Below are positions 27,508 to 35,945 of a stretch of 64,000 nucleotides of DNA, piece after piece. The first letter of the stretch is position 1. The number at the start of each line of letters is the position of its first letter. The notes below the pieces were generated by a model, which was not told the origin of the DNA, did no database searches, and saw nothing but the letters and a program-made list of their open reading frames with translations. This DNA is from Parvibaculaceae bacterium Mf 1.05b.01. GTDB lineage: Bacteria; Pseudomonadota; Alphaproteobacteria; Parvibaculales; Parvibaculaceae. The translations under genes were made by a program, and so were the position numbers. The DNA is taken from NCBI GenBank assembly GCA_000509225.1, contig BAOK01000001.1, positions 1,674,001 to 1,738,000 of the forward strand, written 5' to 3'.

Positions 27508-28206
27508 TTAGTGCGGTGTGTTAGCTTCCACAGCTTTTTCAACCTCCTGGAGAACGCCTTCAGCTTCTTCCTTCTGCTTCTTGCCAAGGTCTTTTAGGTT
27601 GTAATGCAACTCCCTAGTAACACTACTTTTGACGATAGCTCCAGAAGTCACACAAAAAATTGGCCAAACAAAAGCTGCGATAGATGTCCAGAAAGGAACA
27701 CCGGTGAACTCAAGAACGGTACAAACAATTCCCTCAGCATTATGCGTTTCAAGAGCCACGCCGATAACCATGCCAATCGCACAAAACCCTGTCGCGGCAA
27801 TCGACAAGACTTTACCGATACGCCATAAGAACAAAACATTGAACAGAGCAGCGTTACGTTTCGATTTGAACCTTATCCACCACGGATTACGTTCCGTCGG
27901 ATCAAGAGTTTCTAGGTTGTGTATTGAGGCCAATTCTGCAGCGTCTTTGTACCATGGGGTCTCCTTGACATTATCCAACACGCCCTTGGACAAGCCACTC
28001 AAGCAGTCTTCAACGCCTTTGCTAATGACCGTTATGAACCCGAACATCGGCAAATTAAGATAGGCGAGGTTTAGGGCTAGCCCCAATCCCAAGACTGGCT
28101 CCAGCTTCCCCACCAAAGAAATACAAGTCTCCAAACGCTCCCCCAGCCCAGCTCGCTTTTTCGTAGCGTCACGCGAACTCGTATTCTTTAGATTGCTCCC
28201 ATACAT
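27508..28206 (-). CDS. Unknown multi-TM protein (second gene of an AT-rich pair)
   Basis: 232 residues, not recognised. Hydrophobic stretches lie at about 38-62, 118-150 and 160-192, giving three or four TM helices. A basic N terminus (KKRAGLGERLE) precedes the first, and a charged, probably coiled C-terminal tail (NLKDLGKKQKEEAEGVLQEV) lies outside the membrane. A central soluble loop (about 70-115) separates the first and second helices. The start overlaps the end of the upstream gene by 38 bases, so the two are surely co-expressed. Base composition is visibly more AT-rich than the neighbours, a sign of transfer. Confidence 0.7.
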   Translation of the reverse strand: MYGSNLKNTSSRDATKKRAGLGERLETCISLVGKLEPVLGLGLALNLAYLNLPMFGFITVISKGVEDCLSGLSKGVLDNVKETPWYKDAAELASIHNLETLDPTERNPWWIRFKSKRNAALFNVLFLWRIGKVLSIAATGFCAIGMVIGVALETHNAEGIVCTVLEFTGVPFWTSIAAFVWPIFCVTSGAIVKSSVTRELHYNLKDLGKKQKEEAEGVLQEVEKAVEANTPH

Positions 28207-28681
28207 TTTCGAACAATGTCGAAAGTCGTTCTGTTAGGCCGACATCACCAAACGCGACAATAGCAGTGGCACCGGACCCGGATTGATCCTTTTCAAACCG
28301 GTAGCCACAGTCGTCCATCACGGTAAAATTCACGGAGATAGGTTCACGCAGAACTTCAGGAACCACCCGTATCGACAAATTACCGAATTGACTCAGCTCA
28401 CCAAAATACGGATTGCCTTTCGGGTTAGTTGCCTCAATCTCCTCAATCAAAATCTTTATTGATCGGGAGTTGTCTCCCAACATCTGTTGCGCAGCTTCCA
28501 CTGTTTCAGCATCGCAATAGATACGTGGATCGAACTTACGCGTAAGGATTTTGACGGACTCTCTAGCGCGCGAAAACATACGCTCAACGATAATGGCAGC
28601 GTGATCATGCGAGCCATTTAGCACAATCTCACCGGAAGACTCCGATATCAGGCGGTCAATCTTGTCTCTATAAACTTCCAT
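28169..28681 (-). CDS. Unknown soluble protein with PLD-like fold pattern (first gene of an AT-rich pair)
   Basis: 170 residues, no signal or TM. The strand-helix order resembles one half of a phospholipase-D-like domain: helix HAAIIVERMFSRA, strand SVKILTRKFDPRIY, helix VEAAQQMLG, strand RSIKILIEE, strand NLSIRVVP, strand NFTVMDDCGYRFE, then ATAIVAFGD and a last helix LSTLFENVWEQS. The catalytic HKD motif is absent, so an enzymatic role is unlikely and ligand sensing or scaffolding is more plausible. The fold call is inference from pattern alone. Coupled by overlap to a multi-TM protein. Confidence 0.65.
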   Translation of the reverse strand: MEVYRDKIDRLISESSGEIVLNGSHDHAAIIVERMFSRARESVKILTRKFDPRIYCDAETVEAAQQMLGDNSRSIKILIEEIEATNPKGNPYFGELSQFGNLSIRVVPEVLREPISVNFTVMDDCGYRFEKDQSGSGATAIVAFGDVGLTERLSTLFENVWEQSKEYEFA

Positions 28682-29011
28682 ATTCGTGCACAGTTCCCCC
28701 TTGCTTCATCGCCAGGGCTTCTGCTCCAATCAAATCTTCAAGTGACATTCAGACAGAGCGTCCTTTAGAAGCCCGAAGATGCTCGCAGCGGACTTTAGCT
28801 CCGATTTAATAATGATTCATACCCCTTAAAAGGGGCAAAACTGTGTTTTTACGCAATATATCGGTCGATGCGTCAATACTTCGACCTTATTAAGTAACAG
28901 ACTGGCAAACATGCGATCCACAAACCCTTCAAGCAAAGGGTTCAAACAGCGGTTTATGATCGTCTGATCTATGCCCACAGAGCATTTGTCAAAGTAACGC
29001 AAAAAAGCATA
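28682..29011. other. AT-rich intergenic stretch without genes
   Basis: 330 bases, upstream of the two-gene unit and downstream of a small membrane-protein gene, both on the minus strand. No credible ORF was seen. It holds short dyads: CCCCTT/AAGGGG at 28822-28835, and AACCCTT/AAGGGTT with a 6-base loop at 28923-28942, the latter a possible weak terminator for the gene at 29012. The promoter of the two-gene unit should lie here, but no convincing -35/-10 pair was found. Confidence 0.5.
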
Positions 29012-29191
29012 TTAATGCTCGAGCGACGCGAAGACCGGTGTCCGCTCATTGATCTGCGAGGCGTATTGCACGCCAACACGAACGCCCGCCAGGAAGATCA
29101 TCATGGTGACGGCCATCAGCAGGACGACAAAAGACATGCGGCGCATCGAAGCCCGCCGCCGTTCTCTTAAAAAAATCATCCGCTGTGCCAT
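29012..29191 (-). CDS. Small single-TM protein
   Basis: 59 residues from the ATG at 29191: a very basic N terminus (RERRRASMRRM), one TM helix (about 21-42, SFVVLLMAVTMMIFLAGV) and a short tail. The upstream extension to 29287 reads unlike protein. It could be a small type II membrane protein. The function is unknown, and it lies between the AT-rich pair and the GTA-linked hydrolase. Whether it is translated is uncertain. Confidence 0.45.
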   Translation of the reverse strand: MAQRMIFLRERRRASMRRMSFVVLLMAVTMMIFLAGVRVGVQYASQINERTPVFASLEH

Positions 29192-29303
29192 CGCACCGAT
29201 CCTTGGTCGCACAAAGAGTGCTGAACCATCAGAATACGGATGAAATCCTAACCAAATGCAAAAACCTGAAGTTCGATTTGCAACCAAATTGCTGCGATTT
29301 GTC

Positions 29304-29783
29304 CTAACCTTTTGATCTAGAGGCGTAAAAGAGATAGGGACCGATCACCGCGCGAATGTCCATGTCTTCTGCCCAGGACGGCGTTTCGTCGTGGCAATGA
29401 AAGCGTGTGGCACCCGCTGTCGGATCCGCCACACCACCTGCGACGACACGCGTAAACACCGCAAGCGCCCGGGCGGTCTCTGGCTCCAGAGGATCGCCCA
29501 TCAGCGCGGCGGCCCAATCTGGAGAACTGGCGGGCGGAACGGCGGTGGCGGGTCCCATCTCCGTCCCGTCTTCATAGGCGCGGCGATTAAGGAAAGCCCA
29601 ACTCAGCGCCGCCAGCACATCCTCATCCAACCCTCGCCCATAGTGGGCGACAGCGGCACCGAGAACCATCAGGTCCATTCCACAGATCACCGGCTGGTTT
29701 GATCGCACAGCATGGTTTCCCTTTGGAATCATAGCGTTAGACGTCTCCGGTCTTAACAGGGATGGGCGTGTCGATTGGGTCAT
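29304..29783 (-). CDS. Divergent SleB-like cell-wall hydrolase at the end of the GTA cluster
   Basis: 159 residues. The stretch AAVAHYGRGLDEDVLAALSW followed by AFLNRR aligns by pattern with the Hydrolase_2 (SleB) core, in which a helix ending in V(L)NR follows the catalytic Glu. The C-terminal part DPTAGATRFHCHDETPSWAE ... IGPYLFYA matches the family's GGATHFH ... IG.H.FY ending. The catalytic Glu position appears to hold Tyr or His, so activity is doubtful or relies on another residue. No signal peptide. It lies 61 bases after the last tail gene, same strand, separated by a perfect dyad. A role in particle release or entry is inference. Confidence 0.65.
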   Translation of the reverse strand: MTQSTRPSLLRPETSNAMIPKGNHAVRSNQPVICGMDLMVLGAAVAHYGRGLDEDVLAALSWAFLNRRAYEDGTEMGPATAVPPASSPDWAAALMGDPLEPETARALAVFTRVVAGGVADPTAGATRFHCHDETPSWAEDMDIRAVIGPYLFYASRSKG

Positions 29784-29798
29784 GTGAGCAGTATAGGT

Positions 29799-29822
29799 GA
29801 TATAGGTTTATTTTCCTATATC
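29799..29822. promoter_or_regulatory. Perfect 8-bp-arm dyad before the hydrolase gene
   Basis: Arms GATATAGG and CCTATATC around an 8-base AT-rich centre, 16 bases before the hydrolase ATG. No T run follows on either strand, so a protein-binding operator is more likely than a terminator. A second TATAGGTG overlaps its left side. Confidence 0.45.
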
Positions 29823-29844
29823 TGTTTTGACCTCCTTGCCCCTA

Positions 29845-30564
29845 TCAAACGGTCGGAATTTCCAGCGCCAGATAGTGGAGCGCCAGGCGGAGCGACCCGC
29901 CGGTGAAATCGCCGCCGGTTCCGCTCACCCGAACTGGCGTCCCCCCATAATAAGCCGTGGGCGTGCCACTGACGCCGTTAACAGTGCTGCCCGCGGAGAC
30001 GCCAATGGTGGTGCCATAGCGGCCGGGGTCAGCGCTCACGCCAAGGGTCCAGGATGCAGGACCTGTGATGTCTATCAGCACCCTCCCGGTCACCCCGAAG
30101 ACGATGGCGCGATCTGGAATGGTGAGCGCCGTATCATTCGACGCGCCTGGCAGCAGAGTGTGGTCGATCTCTACAGTTTCGATATTAGTGGCGGCCTTGT
30201 TTGGCGTCAGAGCTGCGACTGTTCCCGCAGGTCCGGCGAGCCAGGTGACCCCATCGTGGATCATCAGGGTTCGGGTCGCCGCGACCCATGCCTGCCAGCC
30301 CGCTTTGGGGATCAGAAACACCCAGGCACCGTCGATAAAGGCGGCAAGCCTCCCATCTTCTCCGGCCCAGGGGCCAGTGGCTCCATCTGCAACTATCCAG
30401 CGCGCGCCCTCGGTGGGGGAAACTGGCGGCGCCGTGTCTGTCGCACTTTCCACAGCCAGATGTACAAGCGCATCCAGACGGCTCAACGCCTCGTTCATGG
30501 TCACATGCTTTTGTGCCTGGGCAGCTTCTACAAAGGGCAAGGACAGATGTGTGCTGTCAGACAT
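29845..30564 (-). CDS. DUF2793 domain-containing protein, GTA/phage tail-associated
   Basis: 239 residues from ATG 30564, which overlaps the end of the host-specificity gene by 8 bases. The first 95 residues match DUF2793: PFVEAAQAQKHVTMNEAL, RWIVADGATGPWAGEDGRLA, WVFLIPKAGWQAWV. The C-terminal part is a Gly/Thr-rich beta region (about 130-239), probably a receptor-binding or fibre-like domain. The domain is common in alphaproteobacterial prophages and downstream of GTA tail genes. The extra gene at the tail end likely shapes which cells are recognised; this is inference. Confidence 0.83.
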   Translation of the reverse strand: MSDSTHLSLPFVEAAQAQKHVTMNEALSRLDALVHLAVESATDTAPPVSPTEGARWIVADGATGPWAGEDGRLAAFIDGAWVFLIPKAGWQAWVAATRTLMIHDGVTWLAGPAGTVAALTPNKAATNIETVEIDHTLLPGASNDTALTIPDRAIVFGVTGRVLIDITGPASWTLGVSADPGRYGTTIGVSAGSTVNGVSGTPTAYYGGTPVRVSGTGGDFTGGSLRLALHYLALEIPTV

Positions 30565-33500
30565 GAAGCGTAACCTCTCTGCTCGTGCCACGGCCAGAGG
30601 CCTGGCTCAATTGACTGATCCGAAGATCAAGGGTGGGAAATGCACCGCTGCCAAAGTCTGCAAGCTGATGCGCACTCGTGTAGGTGGTCGAAGTCGTTGA
30701 CGCGATAAGCGTTCGCGCCACACTCCCGCCATCCAAAATATCGATCTCATAGGCCTCAATTTCTTCACCCAGAGGCACGTCGAGGCCAACCCAGCTGTCG
30801 CCGTCCAGGCGGGTCCGCCGTATCCAGGAAAGGTCGATGTCGCCCAATTCGTTGCGGTGCCCTCTTACATGAACAGGGGACAAAGGACGCAGGCCAATTC
30901 CTTCAAAGGCGCGGACCTTGGTCGCATAAGTCTCATGATCGATGCCATATCGGCTAGGGCCATAGCGCCAATGAATGTTGAGACTGCGCTCCGCTGATGA
31001 AAGACCGACCTGCTGAACCGCTTCATCCAAGAGCACGAAGCGCGCGCCAGCGCCAAGCGGTGCTGCCATCGCCTTTTCGGTGCCGCCCTGCCCGCGCAGC
31101 AGGCCGCTCAGAACATAAGTGTTCACGTCAACAAGGTCGGCTCGCGCAAACTGGATCACCTCCCAGGTGCCTAGTGTTGTTTCCAGAGCCGCAAGGTTCG
31201 CCCCATTGAGCACGGCCTGTTCTGAGACGCTTTGCAAATCGCCACTTGTCAGGCGCACCTTAAGTGAATTTGCCCTGTCCCACCGGCTCGCAGGACCGGC
31301 GGCAAGGTCCGTCAAGGTTCGACCCATGGTTGCCGGTATCTCCACCACGCGGTCGAGCACAAAGCCGGACCCTGTTGCACTTCGATAGAGCGCAACACTG
31401 CCCGGCCAGGGCGTCGCTGTTGCAGCAATGAAGGGCGCATGGGGTGTTTGTTCAGTGTTCAGCAATGGCAGGTCAAGAAACGCCACATCCGGCGGACCAA
31501 AACTCGGCAACGAGTCTGCGGGCCGTGTGCGCTCGGGCGCTGCCAGGAGGCCAAATACCTGCGCATCGGTCTTCACAGCTTCTGCCTCAATCACTCCCTC
31601 GTCGGAGAGGCTCACAAGGTGATAGTCCACCTCGCGATCCTCAAGTTCGAGGGTCACAACGTCTCCTGGATCAATGGCCAGCCGACTTGGTGGCAATGTC
31701 AGCGACGCGCGCTCCCGTTTTACCCAAGTGTTCTGGAGCCAAATCTCGGCAATGCGCTGCGCATCCGCTTGAGACAAAACCATGGGCAGGGCGGCTGTCG
31801 ACACCCGTTGAGATGAGACTGTTGCCCGACGGGCTTCTACCGCGGCCTGCCGATAGTCGGCCTGTGCATCGAGGTAAGTGAGTTTCGCGGCGAAAGGCAA
31901 TTCCGTTTCCTGACCGCGGGTGAGCATGAAGCCTGCCTGCGCTGACATCTGCTGTACTGCGAGGTTTTGAGGCGTCAATGTTAGAGACGATGCATTCCCC
32001 ATATGCTGAAAGCGAATGATTCCTTCGCTTTCCACCGCGTCAAAGAAGTGGGCGAGCATAAGCGGCTCAATCGCCTGGCGCGGCGACAAGATGCGATCAA
32101 GCACGAAGCCTTCCACAGTGCTGGTGAGACTTCCAGCGGCAATTGGTACATCGCCCCCCGCTTTTGCGAGTTCAGGAACAATCAGAGCAAGAGGGACCGC
32201 GCCTAAGCGTCCGGTGATCCAATGTCCGAGCTTCCAATTGTCGCCATCTGACCAGACAGAGGTGAGAGAGGGGAATGAAGGATAAGGCCGCGCGTCCCAT
32301 GTCCAGATATAGAGATGATCTGTGTCGATCATGGGTCCGCCATAGACAGGCGATACAGGGTTGGCTGTCGCATCCTGCCAATAGCTCAGATGTGCTTCCA
32401 GAAAACGGCGCTGCCCGTAATCGTCGCGGATGCCGTTTGAAAAATAGGGCAGATTGCTTTCAGAGGATTTGGGGTCTACGAACACATTGGGCTGGTTCGC
32501 ACCCTTGTCTACGGCAGGGCATCCGAGTTCGGTAAATCGGATGGGCTTTCCCATCGGCACCCAATTGGTGGCTGCACCACTCTCTACTCCACCTGGCCGA
32601 TTGACATGGGCATTGCTCCACCAGCTATGCAGATCCTTGTAGCGAAAGACCCAGGGCTTCCCATGCAACCCATCAGTGATCGGGGTGCGGATTTGGGTCT
32701 CGCGATCTGCCGCGCTGGCATAGTACCAATCATAGCCCTCCCCACTGGTTATATTGCTCTTCAGATAGTCCAGGTCATAAATGCTTGGGGCACCGGCCTC
32801 CGCGTCCAAATGCGCGGTTCCATCCCGCCAGTCGGCGAGCGGCATGTAATTGTCGATGCCGACAAAGTCGATATTCACATCAGACCAAAGCGGATCGAGA
32901 TGGAAGAAGACATCGCCACTTCCGTCGGCTGGATGGTGGCCGAAATATTCGGACCAATCGGCCGCGTAGGAAATCTTAGGTAATGGCCCGAGCAATGCGC
33001 GCACTTCAGCGGCGAGTGCACTCAGCTCAGTGACGGCCGGGTATGTGGTGGCGCTATCACGAAGGTGTGTAAGGCCCCGCATTTCTGAGCCGATGAGAAA
33101 GGACTCAACACCTCCCGCCCATGCGCACAGCGCCGCATTGTGGAGGATCATGCGCCGGTAGGACCATTCTTCGGGGCCTGAATAGGTGACACCCGAAGCG
33201 GAGACAGAAAAGTCGCTCGCCGATGCTGTCCCGAAAAAGGCAGCGACATCTGTTCCCACCGCCGGCGTCTTGTCCGTGGAGCCCACAAAGCCCGGCGCCG
33301 GATCAATCGACATGCGTCCCCGCCAGGGATAGGCCGCCTGTTCATCCCCGCCATACGGGTCGGGCAATCCATTGCCCGAAGGCACGTCCATCAGGACAAA
33401 GGGATAGAAGCAGACCTCAAGGCCTCGGCTCTTCAGGTCTTCAATGGCACGCTTGACGGAGCTATCAGAGGGTGTGCCACCAAAGGCTGGCCGTCCATCA

Positions 33501-34489
33501 ACCTCACTCACGGCATAGGCTGTCGCACGGTCCAGTCCTGCAACCTGCCAGTTTTCGGGGATCGTCACTTTGTCCTGTCGGTCCACCTTCGGGCGCAGGG
33601 AGCAGGATCCGCACCGCAGATCATCGCCATACCAACTCATCACCAAGGCGGCAGCGTTCAGATTGGGGCATGTCGCCTGCAGGTTATCTAAGGATAGCTG
33701 CCAATCGGTTCCGCCCAGGCGGTTGTTCATGTTCTCTGATTGGCTCACGCCATCTGCGAAGATCCGGCGGAAGGCTGTTGTGTCATAGCCGAACTCGGTC
33801 GCACCCGGAATGATGGTGACCGCCTTGATGTCTTTCTCAATATCTCTTAGGGCGCGAAACACTTCGATGGAGAGCTGCGGCAGGCGGTTGCCAAAGTCTG
33901 CGAGCTGCAGATCATCAAAAACAATATAGGCGAGCCCCTTATAGGCCGGCACATTGCCCGCCCCCTCCACCGCTTCCATTGTGCTGTCGGGCATCTGCGT
34001 TTCAGACCCCAGATAGATTCGGTAGGAAATGCCAGACAGGTCGAGCAAATTTCCATCTGCCCAAATGCCACCAATGCGGGTGATGGGCCCTTCGCACAGA
34101 GCAATCGCGCAGGACACAGAATAGCTGTAGCTGGTCGTTTCCGCGGAACTGCCGCCGCCGCTCCCTTTACCGCCACCGCTGGAACTTGTGGTGGCCGTCT
34201 CCTTGAACTTAGTGGACCAAATGACCTGGCCGGCCAAGCGTACGCGCCCATAGACGCGGGGGATCGCCGCGCCTTCGGTGGATGCCTGCACATCAAGGTC
34301 TGACAGTCGCGGCCCGTCGCGGGTGATAGATGTGCCAAAGAGTTGATCGTCGATGAGAGATCCGGCGATGGAGCCGACGGCCTTGCCAATGGCCGCGCCG
34401 GACACATTGGCGCCGAGGAAATTCAGCCCGGCAGGCAGGGCCGCAGATCCGGCGGCGGACCCTGCCGCGCTTAAAAGGACGGACGCCAC
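30557..34489 (-). CDS. GTA host-specificity/tail-fibre protein (RcGTA g15-like)
   Basis: 1310 residues. The N terminus is small-residue-rich and hydrophobic (GSAAGSAALPAGLNFLGANV), followed by the megatron-type domain, a GTA TIM-barrel-like region near 400-720 (AALCAWAGGVESFLIGSEMR, DVNIDFVGIDNYMPLADW) and a fibronectin-like or beta-rich C terminus. It forms the tip of the tail that meets the recipient cell in RcGTA. The start is GTG 34489, whose G overlaps the TAG of the preceding gene, with a GGGAGGTGA site; the ATG upstream at 34540 lies inside the peptidase gene and is rejected. The frame is open throughout, so the protein looks functional. Confidence 0.95.
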   Translation of the reverse strand: MASVLLSAAGSAAGSAALPAGLNFLGANVSGAAIGKAVGSIAGSLIDDQLFGTSITRDGPRLSDLDVQASTEGAAIPRVYGRVRLAGQVIWSTKFKETATTSSSGGGKGSGGGSSAETTSYSYSVSCAIALCEGPITRIGGIWADGNLLDLSGISYRIYLGSETQMPDSTMEAVEGAGNVPAYKGLAYIVFDDLQLADFGNRLPQLSIEVFRALRDIEKDIKAVTIIPGATEFGYDTTAFRRIFADGVSQSENMNNRLGGTDWQLSLDNLQATCPNLNAAALVMSWYGDDLRCGSCSLRPKVDRQDKVTIPENWQVAGLDRATAYAVSEVDGRPAFGGTPSDSSVKRAIEDLKSRGLEVCFYPFVLMDVPSGNGLPDPYGGDEQAAYPWRGRMSIDPAPGFVGSTDKTPAVGTDVAAFFGTASASDFSVSASGVTYSGPEEWSYRRMILHNAALCAWAGGVESFLIGSEMRGLTHLRDSATTYPAVTELSALAAEVRALLGPLPKISYAADWSEYFGHHPADGSGDVFFHLDPLWSDVNIDFVGIDNYMPLADWRDGTAHLDAEAGAPSIYDLDYLKSNITSGEGYDWYYASAADRETQIRTPITDGLHGKPWVFRYKDLHSWWSNAHVNRPGGVESGAATNWVPMGKPIRFTELGCPAVDKGANQPNVFVDPKSSESNLPYFSNGIRDDYGQRRFLEAHLSYWQDATANPVSPVYGGPMIDTDHLYIWTWDARPYPSFPSLTSVWSDGDNWKLGHWITGRLGAVPLALIVPELAKAGGDVPIAAGSLTSTVEGFVLDRILSPRQAIEPLMLAHFFDAVESEGIIRFQHMGNASSLTLTPQNLAVQQMSAQAGFMLTRGQETELPFAAKLTYLDAQADYRQAAVEARRATVSSQRVSTAALPMVLSQADAQRIAEIWLQNTWVKRERASLTLPPSRLAIDPGDVVTLELEDREVDYHLVSLSDEGVIEAEAVKTDAQVFGLLAAPERTRPADSLPSFGPPDVAFLDLPLLNTEQTPHAPFIAATATPWPGSVALYRSATGSGFVLDRVVEIPATMGRTLTDLAAGPASRWDRANSLKVRLTSGDLQSVSEQAVLNGANLAALETTLGTWEVIQFARADLVDVNTYVLSGLLRGQGGTEKAMAAPLGAGARFVLLDEAVQQVGLSSAERSLNIHWRYGPSRYGIDHETYATKVRAFEGIGLRPLSPVHVRGHRNELGDIDLSWIRRTRLDGDSWVGLDVPLGEEIEAYEIDILDGGSVARTLIASTTSTTYTSAHQLADFGSGAFPTLDLRISQLSQASGRGTSREVTLHV

Positions 34490-34947
34490 TAGTTCACCTC
34501 CCCTGGAAATCGAAAGGCAAAGGCAAGGTGGCGCGGCCACCAGTTTCCCATATGAACTTCCGCCACAGCACGACCGGAACAGGCATGGATCATGCGATCG
34601 TCGAAACTCCTGATCGCCGCGTGTTTTGCCACGGCTCCAGGGGTCATGCGGAACAGGAGCACATCGCCTGGTCTTGTGTGCGCTACATCTAATTCTGTGA
34701 GGTGACGGCGGGCGGCCTTGGCCATGGTCTCAATCCGCTCACCGCGAAGGTCAGGCACTTCTGCCCAATCTGGACTGTAAGGCGGTGGTGTTTCCGGTTC
34801 CTGCGCATACAGATCCCGGTAAACGCCCCGGATCAGACCCAGACAGTCACTCCCCACGCCGCATTTGCTGGCCTGATGGCGATAGGGCGTGCCGATCCAG
34901 CGTCGGGCGCAGGTGACGATCTGATCCGGGCGTATCTCATTGCTCAT
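34489..34947 (-). CDS. GTA cell-wall peptidase, NlpC/P60 family (g14-like)
   Basis: 152 residues. The catalytic Cys lies in GVGSDCLGLIRGV, the His in VAKHAAI and a further polar residue in NWWPRHLAF, the NlpC/P60 order. The tail peptidase opens a path through recipient peptidoglycan. It is joined by ATGA to g13 upstream and by TAGTG to g15 downstream. The length agrees with RcGTA g14. Confidence 0.93.
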   Translation of the reverse strand: MSNEIRPDQIVTCARRWIGTPYRHQASKCGVGSDCLGLIRGVYRDLYAQEPETPPPYSPDWAEVPDLRGERIETMAKAARRHLTELDVAHTRPGDVLLFRMTPGAVAKHAAIRSFDDRMIHACSGRAVAEVHMGNWWPRHLAFAFRFPGEVN

Positions 34948-35831
34948 ACCTGACTGCCCCCATCATTGTTGCTGCCACGCAGCGGATAAGAGAGAGCGAA
35001 ATCATTTCCGGGGATGTGTGGGAAGCCGCGAAAGCTTGCAGTGTTGGCGAATTTCGCGCGACAGGTTTCAAACTGTTTGTCGCAACCCGCCGACACACTC
35101 AAAGTCACTCCCTCTTCAATTATTTGCGCGGGCGCATGCCAGACCTCCAGAACAACGGCGCCGGCGCGATTGGAATGGCGTTTTACTTCTAACACTTCAT
35201 CCTTGTTGACGCCAGAGGTGAAGGTCAGCAGACCTCTCGCAAACCAGGCGTCCGGATAGGCATCAAGGCCTGCAACAGTCATCACTCGATTGTTTGTGAC
35301 ACTGATAGCCGAGCCGGTGCCCGTGAACGCGCTGCCTGCCAGAGACACGCCGCAGCGGGCATCGCCCAGATCCGCATCACAGGCATATTGAAAGAGGCGG
35401 CCTGTCGGCTGGTTCAATCGATGCGAAAGACCGCGCACTTCAGCGGTGAAGCCTGTGGGTCCCCGGCTGATTTCGCCGAGATTGCCTTTTCGCATCAAAA
35501 CCCGCTGATCTGTTGCCTGCCAATTCACGCGCCAGATTTCGATCTCTGCATCGTCATAGAGACCGGCGGCGAGATCCGCGTCTTCCAGATGATCAGAGGA
35601 GAGCGCTCCCAAAACATCCAGATTGTCCACCGCCAGTCCACTGGATGAGGAGACAGTACTCGCGGTGAAGCCCGCGGCTGCCTCAAACAATGTTCCATCG
35701 AAACTCAAGACCCGGTCATGGTCCGTGAAGCCCATTGTGGTGCCGTCGCGTCGTGTCAGCTTCCAACATTGGCACAGGGTTGTTGTCCCGCTGTCCAGGT
35801 GTGCCTGGAAATCGGGCGAAAGTGATTTCAT
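34944..35831 (-). CDS. GTA tail hub protein, DUF2163/BR0599 family (g13-like)
   Basis: 295 residues. Family features: LDSGTTTLCQCWKLTRRDG at the N terminus, then VEIWRVNW-like, GLSHRLNQPTGRLFQYACDA and a C-terminal CDKQFETCRAKFANTASFRG. The cysteines in YACDADLGDARCGV and CDKQFETC fit the iron-sulfur cluster reported for the RcGTA hub. The hub joins tail tube to tip. Overlaps g14 by 4 bases. Confidence 0.93.
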   Translation of the reverse strand: MKSLSPDFQAHLDSGTTTLCQCWKLTRRDGTTMGFTDHDRVLSFDGTLFEAAAGFTASTVSSSSGLAVDNLDVLGALSSDHLEDADLAAGLYDDAEIEIWRVNWQATDQRVLMRKGNLGEISRGPTGFTAEVRGLSHRLNQPTGRLFQYACDADLGDARCGVSLAGSAFTGTGSAISVTNNRVMTVAGLDAYPDAWFARGLLTFTSGVNKDEVLEVKRHSNRAGAVVLEVWHAPAQIIEEGVTLSVSAGCDKQFETCRAKFANTASFRGFPHIPGNDFALSYPLRGSNNDGGSQV

Positions 35832-35870
35832 GTCTTGGGTTCCGTTAGCGGTATTTCGGCTTGCTTTGCT

Positions 35871-35945
35871 GTCATCCCGGACGCGCTAGCGGTCCGAGGC
35901 GACGTGGCGTTCTGGGCGAGCATCGTGAGACAGATCTCGGGTCAA
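35871..35945. repeat. Degenerate dispersed palindrome between g13 and g12
   Basis: GTCATCCCGGACGCGCTAGC (from 35871) starts like the outer half of the palindrome family, and the block ends in GATCTCGGGTCAAATT, resembling the other half, but the stems are decayed. It fills most of the 110-base gap between two GTA genes, with its last bases covering the g12 stop. Confidence 0.55.

Noticed and set aside
28923-28942. Hairpin AACCCTT/AAGGGTT as a firm terminator
   Set aside because: The stem is only 7 bp with no clear T run; noted in the intergenic entry but not called.
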